Source of the DNA: Rhodanobacter lindaniclasticus
GTDB taxonomy: Bacteria; Pseudomonadota; Gammaproteobacteria; Xanthomonadales; Rhodanobacteraceae
Assembly (NCBI RefSeq): GCF_004799035.1
Contig: NZ_MWIO01000017.1
Location: 32,926-96,925 of the forward strand
DNA length: 64,000 nt
Direction: 5' to 3'
Positions 58,500 to 64,000 of the stretch are shown here, in pieces; within the stretch, counting starts at the first letter, position 1, and every line of letters begins with the position of its first letter. A program made the translations under genes and the position numbers. A model generated the notes under the pieces. It was not told the origin of the DNA and made no database searches. It saw nothing but the letters and a program-made list of their open reading frames with translations.

Positions 58500-58901
58500 T
58501 CACTCTTCCCGCCTGACGCGATGGCTCGCGCACAGCTTGTTGCCGTCGGGGTCGCGCACGTAGGCCAGGTACAGCGCGCCAAAGCCGCTTTCGCGCAGCC
58601 CGGGCGGCTGTTCGATCGAGGTGCCGCCGTGGGCCACGGCGGTGTCGTGGAACGCGCGCACCTGTTCTGGCGAGTTGCACTTGAAGCCGATCGTGCCGCC
58701 GTTGGCGAACGTTGCCGCGCCGCCGTCGATCGGCTCGCTCACGCAGAAGGTGTTGCCGTCGTGCCGATAGAACAGGCGGTCGTGGCCGGTGGCGGTCCGG
58801 TCGCGGTGCGGTTGGCCCGCTCCCAGCGTACCCAGCACGGCGTCATAGAAGCGCTTTGCCCGTTCGATGTCGTTCGAGCCGACCATCACGTGACTGAACA
58901 T
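58500..58901 (-). CDS. VOC family protein (glyoxalase-like)
   Basis: 133 residues with the VOC pattern: FSHVMVGSNDIERAKRFYDAVLG, a middle NGGTIGFKCNSPEQVRAFHDTAVAHGG and a C-terminal YLAYVRDPDGNKLCASH. Family members of this sort are of unknown substrate. The start at 58901 is the family start; a longer open frame upstream is antisense to the sigma-factor region. Confidence 0.85.
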   Translation of the reverse strand: MFSHVMVGSNDIERAKRFYDAVLGTLGAGQPHRDRTATGHDRLFYRHDGNTFCVSEPIDGGAATFANGGTIGFKCNSPEQVRAFHDTAVAHGGTSIEQPPGLRESGFGALYLAYVRDPDGNKLCASHRVRREE

Positions 58902-59032
58902 GGCGTGTGTCTCCGCATTGGAAGGTGGCGACCGGCCGACGGTCGGGCGCTGCCTAGCCTGCACGGCAGCGGACCGGCGATGCCAGACCGTCGACGGCCG
59001 CAGTCGCGCAGTCCGCGTGATGGGCTGCACGG

Positions 59033-59764
59033 TTACTGCCAGCCGGCGTCGCGCGCTGCGCGCTCCTGTTGCGCATCGAAGACTTCGCCGCGCAAGCGGG
59101 CGTCGATCGCGGCGCGCACCGCGCTCGGCAAGTCGCTGGCCGCCTGGCGCAGTTCGCCGTCGTCCCCGGGCGAGGGCGCCGCGGTGAGCACGGGCACGCT
59201 CCAGCCGCCGTCGCCATGGCAGGCGAGCCCGGCGCGCGCCGGTGCACGATGCAGCACGAAGCTGCGGCAGATGTGCCCGTCGTTGCTGCGGAAACTCAGG
59301 CCGATCGCCACCTGCGCATCTGCTTCCGGTTCGCTTGCCAGCGCATGATTCAGCGCTTGCTCCAGCGGACCGGCGGCAAACGACTGGCCGCCGTGCATGC
59401 GCAGCATGTCGCCGCCGGCGCGCGGCCACCACAGGGCCACGGCCAGCAGTGCCACCGACGCGGCCAGCGCGGCGCCCACATACCAGCGCCGTGGTGCGCG
59501 GCGATGCATGGCGTGCGCATGACGTCCACCGGCGAGCGCCGGCGCGGCGGGCGGCTGCAGCAAGGCGGACAGCCGCGCCGGCACCGGCTCGTCGAGCACC
59601 GGGTCGAACGCGACATGCAGTTGCGCGCGCACGGCACGCGCCTGCTGCACGCGGTGGGCGAGCACGGCGTCGTGCGCCAGCGCGGCGTCGACGCGCGCGG
59701 CCGCGTCGGCGTCGAGTTCGCCATCCACGTAAGCCTGCAAGGTGTCGTCGTCGATCGCGTTCAT
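59033..59764 (-). CDS. Anti-sigma factor
   Basis: 243 residues. DDDTLQAYVDGELDADAAARVDAALA at the N-terminus is the anti-sigma-domain start (no zinc HxxxCxxC). A membrane helix (WYVGAALAASVALLAVALWW) is at about 95-114, and a periplasmic part of 130 residues with two cysteines (ICRSF, LACHGDG) follows. It overlaps the sigma gene by four bases (ATGA), the usual coupling that keeps the pair in balance. Confidence 0.85.
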   Translation of the reverse strand: MNAIDDDTLQAYVDGELDADAAARVDAALAHDAVLAHRVQQARAVRAQLHVAFDPVLDEPVPARLSALLQPPAAPALAGGRHAHAMHRRAPRRWYVGAALAASVALLAVALWWPRAGGDMLRMHGGQSFAAGPLEQALNHALASEPEADAQVAIGLSFRSNDGHICRSFVLHRAPARAGLACHGDGGWSVPVLTAAPSPGDDGELRQAASDLPSAVRAAIDARLRGEVFDAQQERAARDAGWQ

Positions 59765-60252
59765 GCTTCTTTCCCAAGGTGGGCCTGCAAGGTGGCGCGG
59801 GCGCGAGCCAGGCGACTGGTGACGGTGCCCACCGGCACCTCCAGCAGCTCGGCAGCCTCGCCGTAGGACATGCCCTCGACCAGCACCAGGGCCACCACTT
59901 CGCGATGGTCCGGCGGCAGCGCCGCCAGCGCCATCGCCAGTTCCAGTTGCTGCGCCGGCTGCGCACTGGCGCGGTCGGCCGCCATCTCGCCGGCTTCCTC
60001 CGGCGCGAACAGATGCTGCGAACGGCCGCGCGCGCGCAGTTCGTCGCGCCAGGCATTGCGTGCGATCGCGAACACCCACCGATCCAGCGCGGCATCCGGC
60101 CGCCACTGCGCGGCACGAGCGAGCGCGCGCTCCAGCACGATCTGCACCAGGTCGTCGGCGTCGGCGGCCTGGCCGGCCAGCGCCCGCGCCAGCCGGCGCA
60201 GGCGCGGCAACAGCGGGATCAGTCCTTCGCGCACGGCGTCGCTCGAATTCAC
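59761..60252 (-). CDS. ECF RNA polymerase sigma factor
   Basis: 163 residues. Region 2 (DADDLVQIVLERALARAAQWRPDAALDRWVFAIARNAWRDELR) and region 4 (ALPPDHREVVALVLVEGMSYGEAAELLEVPVGTVTSRLARAR) are clear. It is divergent from a secreted subtilase; the 121-base gap holds the palindrome ATGCTAGCAT (60334-60343), which gives a -10-like TAGCAT on both strands. Its targets probably include itself and the subtilase operon. Confidence 0.9.
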   Translation of the reverse strand: MNSSDAVREGLIPLLPRLRRLARALAGQAADADDLVQIVLERALARAAQWRPDAALDRWVFAIARNAWRDELRARGRSQHLFAPEEAGEMAADRASAQPAQQLELAMALAALPPDHREVVALVLVEGMSYGEAAELLEVPVGTVTSRLARARATLQAHLGKEA

Positions 60253-60373
60253 GCATCACCTTCCATTACGTCTGGAGGGGTGGATTCCTTCCCTCGTGCG
60301 CGTCGGCGCGGTTCGAGGGCGTAAAGCGGGGCCATGCTAGCATCCGGCCCCGTTGCTCCCGAGGCCGTTGGCC

Positions 60374-61615
60374 ATGCCCATGCGCCGTCCGTCCGCCGTG
60401 TTCGTTTTGCTGCTGGCCATCGCCTCGATCGGCGTGGCGCCTGCGCAGGCGCAGGTGCTCGGCCCGGTGCAAGGATTGCCGAACGTGCAACTGCCCGGCG
60501 CGCGTCTGCCCGGCTTGGATCCCGTTGCGCCCTTGCACAGCGTCGACGACCTGCTGCGCGGCCCGCTCGCCCTCACGCGAAAAGTGCAGATCGAGACGCT
60601 GCGGCGCAGGGAGCCTCGGCGCGTCGACATCGACCCGCACGGCGCGCCGGTCCTGCGCGGCGAATTCCTCGCCACCGGCCTGTCGACGGCGCAACGCGAT
60701 GCCGTGCAGGCAGCCGGTTTCGTGGTGGATCGCGAAACGCCGGCGGATGCCACGCTGGGGCTGGACTTCGTGGTGCTGCACGACACCCGCAACCGCCGCA
60801 CGTCCCGCGCCCTGCGCGCCCTGCAGCGAGCCGCGCCGGGCGCAGCGTTCACCTACCAGCACCTGTACCTGCCCGCCGGCGAGGGCGACGCCGCCCGCGT
60901 CGCGACGGCAGCGGCGCCGTCGTCCGTTGCGCCATCGCAACGCGTGGGGCTGATCGACGGCGGCGTCGATCCCGGCGATCCCGCGCTGGCGCACGCGCGC
61001 ATCGAGCGGCACGGCTGCACCACGGCGAATCCGTCGCGGCACGGCACGGCGGTCGCCGCGCGCCTCGTCGCCGGCGACGCGGACACGCTGTATGCCGCCG
61101 ACCTGTGGTGCGGCGATGCGGTCGGCGGGGCCACCTCGAAACTGGTGGAGGCGCTGGCGTGGATGGCGCGCGAGCACGTGGCGGTGATCAACATCAGCCT
61201 GGTCGGTCCGGACAACCCGGTGCTCGCGCGTGCAGTGCAGGCGATGATCGCCCGCGGCCACGTGCTGGTCAGCGCCGTGGGCAACGACGGTCCCGCGGCG
61301 CCACCGCTGTATCCGGCGGCGTACCCGGACGTGATCGGCGTCAGCGGCGTCGACGCGCACGACCGTGTGCTGCCCGAAGCCGGCAGCGGCGAGCAGGTGG
61401 ATTTCTGTGCGTCCGGCGTGGTCGGCAGCGGCCGCAACGCACTGCGCGGCACCTCGTTCGCGGCGCCGATCGTGGCGCGAAAAGCGGCGCGACTGCTGGA
61501 AGCCCCGCGCACCGGCGCCGCGGCCCAGGTGCAGCAGCAGCTGATCGGCGAAGCGCGCCCGCTCGGCGCCCGCGGTCGCGACCCGCGTTACGGTTACGGC
61601 CTGCTGTCGCCCTGA
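60374..61615 (+). CDS. Secreted S8 family serine peptidase (subtilase)
   Basis: 413 residues. Signal peptide ending APAQA before QVLGPVQGL. A propeptide-like region of about 150 residues is followed by the subtilase domain with the triad D195 (GLIDGGVD), H223 (SRHGTAVAA) and S361 (RGTSFAAPIV). Two cysteines near 210 and 239 could bond. ATG 60374 gives the signal peptide; a TTG at 60353 is possible. It faces away from the ECF sigma gene and is followed by the Ala/Gly-rich secreted protein, whose mature start is also QVLG. Confidence 0.88.
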   Translation: MPMRRPSAVFVLLLAIASIGVAPAQAQVLGPVQGLPNVQLPGARLPGLDPVAPLHSVDDLLRGPLALTRKVQIETLRRREPRRVDIDPHGAPVLRGEFLATGLSTAQRDAVQAAGFVVDRETPADATLGLDFVVLHDTRNRRTSRALRALQRAAPGAAFTYQHLYLPAGEGDAARVATAAAPSSVAPSQRVGLIDGGVDPGDPALAHARIERHGCTTANPSRHGTAVAARLVAGDADTLYAADLWCGDAVGGATSKLVEALAWMAREHVAVINISLVGPDNPVLARAVQAMIARGHVLVSAVGNDGPAAPPLYPAAYPDVIGVSGVDAHDRVLPEAGSGEQVDFCASGVVGSGRNALRGTSFAAPIVARKAARLLEAPRTGAAAQVQQQLIGEARPLGARGRDPRYGYGLLSP

Positions 61616-61721
61616 AACTGAACGCCGCCCAAGCGTCACTGGCCGGTACGGAAGGATTCCCCCGGCAGCGACGTACAGGACCTTGGAAGCCGCGGATCGT
61701 CCGCTGGCAGGAGGTCCTACC

Positions 61722-62708
61722 ATGCGCAACACGACTCTCATCAACAAGACTGTCACCATCGGCCTGCTCGCCGGCACGCTTGCGCTCGCCACGGCGATAC
61801 CGGTGCATGCCCAGGTGCTGGGCGGCGCGCTCGGTGGTGGCATCGGCGGTGGCTTGCGCGGTTCCATGCCGACCACCATGGACCAGATCGGTGGTCGCAT
61901 CGACGGCGCCGCCCGCGGCATGGGCAATCTCCATGCTCCCGACGTGAACCCCCGTGCGGCCGAACGTCGTGCGCCGCACCCGCGTGCCACGGCAGCCGCC
62001 GATGCGGCTACCGGCGCCGCCGCGCAAGCCACTCGCCAGGTGAACGGCCAGGCGGGCGCGGGTGCGGCCGGCAGCCTCGCCGGCTCGGTCGCCGCCAACC
62101 CCGCCGGCAACGGCAACGCGGCGTTGAACGGTGCCGGCGAACTGGGGTCTTCCGCGAGCGGCGCCATCGACGCCACCGGCCCGCGCCAGGCCGCGGCTGA
62201 TACCGCCGGTCAGCTCGCCGGTTCGACGCGTTCAGCCGTCTCGACGGCCAAACGCGGAACCCGCAACGCGCTGGGTCGCGTGCAGAGCGCCCCGGCAACC
62301 GCCAACGCCGCCGGCAGCGCCGGCCTGGACACCGCCGGACAGGCGATCGCCAACGGTACCCGGTCGGTGCGCGCCGACGGCTCGCTCGGCGCGGCTGCCG
62401 CCGGCAACGCGTCACGGACCGCGGCCACGGACGCTGCACAGCCGTCGTCGCATGACTCGACGCCTCCGTCGTCGGGCCTGCTGCCGCAGGCCGCGGGTGC
62501 CGCACGCCGCACCGGCAACGCGTCACTCGACGTCTCCGGCTCCGGCGCCGCCCGCGGCACCACCGGCGCCAACGCCGGCCGCGTCGCCCACGGCAATGGC
62601 TCGGCCAGCGGCCATGCCAACGCCCACGGCTCGGCTCGCGGCGGCCTCTCCGCCTCGGCGCAGGCCAGCGGCGACGCCGGCGCCAGCGCGGATGCGCAGC
62701 AGCACTGA
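61722..62708 (+). CDS. Ala/Gly-rich secreted protein
   Basis: 328 residues. Signal peptide (TVTIGLLAGTLALATAIPVHA), then mature QVLGGALGGGIGGG. The rest is dominated by Ala, Gly, Ser and Asn, with repeated NA/GNA and short His-rich and Arg-rich pieces; it is probably disordered. No family known. The ribosome site CAGGAGG precedes ATG 61722. It lies 106 bases after the subtilase on the same strand, with a hairpin after its stop, so it ends the cluster. Confidence 0.7.
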   Translation: MRNTTLINKTVTIGLLAGTLALATAIPVHAQVLGGALGGGIGGGLRGSMPTTMDQIGGRIDGAARGMGNLHAPDVNPRAAERRAPHPRATAAADAATGAAAQATRQVNGQAGAGAAGSLAGSVAANPAGNGNAALNGAGELGSSASGAIDATGPRQAAADTAGQLAGSTRSAVSTAKRGTRNALGRVQSAPATANAAGSAGLDTAGQAIANGTRSVRADGSLGAAAAGNASRTAATDAAQPSSHDSTPPSSGLLPQAAGAARRTGNASLDVSGSGAARGTTGANAGRVAHGNGSASGHANAHGSARGGLSASAQASGDAGASADAQQH

Positions 62709-62717
62709 GTCTGTCGA

Positions 62718-62774
62718 GCAAGCTCCGCGGCCTGCCGCGAGCCCGTTCCGGGTTCGCCGCAGGCCGCGGCTTGC
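62718..62774 (+). terminator. Long hairpin after the Ala/Gly-rich gene
   Basis: GCAAGCTCCGCGGCCTGC pairs with GCAGGCCGCGGCTTGC, a 16-bp stem with a two-base bulge and a loop of about 23 bases. It closely follows the stop. T run absent. Confidence 0.55.
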
Positions 62775-62899
62775 TTCCCGTTGCCACGCGAGGGACGACA
62801 CTGGCGCGGCGCTTCGCGATCATGCCGCGCAAATACCGCAAGAATCAGGCTTGCAGGAATACCGCTGGTGCGCAGGCCGTCCATGGCTGCTGCGTCATC

Positions 62900-63244
62900 T
62901 CAGATGCCTTCACGATGCAGCGCATCGAGGTAGTCGGCCCTGGTGTCGAGCGTGATCTCCGGAAGGCTCTCCGCGATAGCGGTCTTCATCCGGCGGCTTG
63001 CTTCCTCGTCGAGGGAACCGAGCGCAAAGATGTCGCGGCGCGCTTGCGCGCTGGGCCACTGCGCATAGCTGTACCACAGGCCATCGGAACCACGATGCAG
63101 GCGAGAACCGAGCGAACCGCGCGATCGAAGCAACTCGGTGATGCGGGACCAGCCTTGCACGAAGGCCGCCTCGGCGCCGGCATGCAGACGCCAGCGATAC
63201 AGCACGATGAAGCAATCCGTGGCAGCAGGGGCTTTCGAGGTCAT
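62900..63244 (-). CDS. Antibiotic-biosynthesis-monooxygenase-like (ABM) small protein
   Basis: 114 residues. CFIVLYRWRLHAGAEAAFVQGWSRITELLRSRGSLGSRLHRGSDGLWYSYAQWPS is the ferredoxin-like ABM/Dabb pattern. It is probably a small monooxygenase or stress protein. ATG 63244 is chosen because the upstream 22 codons lack family character. Confidence 0.65.
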   Translation of the reverse strand: MTSKAPAATDCFIVLYRWRLHAGAEAAFVQGWSRITELLRSRGSLGSRLHRGSDGLWYSYAQWPSAQARRDIFALGSLDEEASRRMKTAIAESLPEITLDTRADYLDALHREGI

Positions 63245-63630
63245 TGCAGGTCTCGGGGCGAGGATTTGCGCGGGTTGAGGCAGGGTTTGGCGAGCCGAAA
63301 CAGGGGTCATCCATGCGCCACCGGTTCATTTCGGACGTCCAAACGGTGTATCGGCCGATCCCCGAACACCGGACAGTCCGATGAACGAATGAGCTCCCCG
63401 GGTGCGGTTTATACAGAGGTCCGAGTCGGCGGTATCGACTCAACCAGACCGGTCATGGCCAAAGGAAATCCCCTTGTGGGACGGAAATGCAGCCTGACAC
63501 TCGCTGAAACCCGCGCCGCACTGACACGCCGCATGCACCACCATGACAACATCACGATCGACATTGGCCCGAACGCCCAGCGCAAAGGCCTCATGCAGCC
63601 GGGATTGACGGGAAGTCTCTTGCGGAAATG
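63245..63630. other. Gene-poor stretch near the window end
   Basis: 386 bases with no convincing gene. It contains an imperfect inverted repeat at 63326-63386. GC is lower than the window average in its second half. Confidence 0.4.
63326..63386. repeat. Imperfect inverted repeat
   Basis: TTCATTTCGGACGTCC, then CGGTGTATCGG, mirrored by CCGAACACCG and GGACAGTCCGATGAA, with small bulges. The whole could fold into a stem of about 24 pairs. It may be an RNA hairpin or a remnant end of a mobile element. Confidence 0.35.
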
Positions 63631-63879
63631 TCAGGCATCGCCGCCACGATCAAGCCGCTGCATTTCTGGCGTGTCTTTGCAGATTGCGCAGTGCTGGCCT
63701 CGGCGAGATTGGTAGATTCTGCCTACCGCAAACACGGTTGCCGTGATGACGCCCCATATTGCCGCTTGGGTCACGGAGTAAAGCAAATCATGGCCTTTGA
63801 GCATTTGTACCGTGCCAATGATGACAAAAGCACCAACGAGAACGGTAAGAAAACGCTTGATCCAGAATGTGGTACCCAC
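63631..63879 (-). CDS. Small membrane protein of unknown function
   Basis: 82 residues from a GTG start (63879-63877) preceded by AAGGAG. Two hydrophobic helices (FLTVLVGAFVIIGTVQML; VTQAAIWGVITATVFAVG) are followed by a basic loop and a CAIC motif. Base composition is the least GC-rich of the window, so it may be acquired. A TTG at 63918 would add 13 residues but lies before the ribosome site. Confidence 0.6.
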   Translation of the reverse strand: MGTTFWIKRFLTVLVGAFVIIGTVQMLKGHDLLYSVTQAAIWGVITATVFAVGRIYQSRRGQHCAICKDTPEMQRLDRGGDA

Positions 63880-63929
63880 CGAGATGCTCCTTGTGATGCC
63901 TAAGGATGCTCTGATCAATGAAGTTCAAA

Positions 63930-63949
63930 ATGGCCGTCCAGACGGCCAT
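63930..63949 (-). terminator. Likely terminator of a gene beyond the window end
   Basis: ATGGCCGT, loop CTGG, ACGGCCAT followed by TTTTG on the minus strand. It precedes the small membrane gene and likely ends the transcript of a minus-strand gene located past 64000. Confidence 0.5.
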
Positions 63950-64000
63950 GCAAAACACCGAGCTTGCTACGGCAAAAAGGTGCCTATGGAGGTGGATTGC

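Overview
The window is about 64 kb of chromosomal DNA with very high GC. Gene content and protein style point to a gammaproteobacterium of the Xanthomonadales, most likely Rhodanobacteraceae (Rhodanobacter/Dyella-like). The indications are a single-chain 1288-residue PurL, a RibB protein carrying a degenerate cyclohydrolase domain, TonB receptor/halogenase/glycosidase loci, and REP-type hairpins. This placement is inference; there is no rRNA in the window to confirm it. I saw no tRNA, rRNA, CRISPR array, integrase, transposase or prophage genes.

Layout. 0-3.1 kb: tail of a membrane protein, threonine aldolase and RecQ. 3.1-6 kb: a sugar porter and a LacI-family regulator behind a promoter with two different palindromic operators. 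6-12.5 kb: small housekeeping genes (VOC protein, apt, dsbC) and purL. 12.5-18.4 kb: membrane protein, glycosyltransferase, EamA exporter, DUF2127 protein, a 422-residue orphan gene and a methyltransferase. 18.4-22.8 kb: YbdD/CstA pair, a DUF4197 protein, peptide deformylase and a small hypothetical gene. 22.8-27.1 kb: FtrA-like regulator divergent from a rhodanese, an MFS/SnoaL pair and a LysR regulator. 27.2-33 kb: a frameshifted small gene, pyrF, ettA, and a TetR/NmrA/aldo-keto reductase operon behind a 14-bp inverted repeat. 33-42.2 kb: glyA, an amidotransferase-like gene, nrdR and ribD, then three unrelated genes, then an FMN riboswitch with ribE and a ribBA-like gene. The riboflavin genes are therefore split by an insertion of about 3.6 kb.

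42.2-55.9 kb is a carbohydrate-utilisation locus: SLC45-like MFS transporter, six-hairpin glycosidase, LacI regulator, GH3 beta-glucosidase, TonB-dependent receptor, tryptophan-halogenase-like flavoprotein and GH39 beta-xylosidase. Exact or one-mismatch copies of TGACAGCGCTGTCA precede the distant sugar porter and the GH3 gene, and two lie between the receptor and the halogenase. TGCATACGTATTCA precedes the sugar porter and lies between the glycosidase and the second LacI gene. A third palindrome precedes the GH39 gene. The sugar porter at 3.3 kb and the 43-55 kb locus therefore look like one regulon sharing at least two LacI-type operators.

56-64 kb: cupin protein, a membrane protein divergent from a MerR regulator, an ion-channel-like protein, a VOC protein, an ECF sigma/anti-sigma pair divergent from a secreted subtilase and an Ala/Gly-rich secreted protein, a small ABM-like protein and a small membrane protein in less GC-rich DNA. 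Most promoters could not be read with confidence. Operator palindromes, hairpins and the riboswitch are the best-supported regulatory features.
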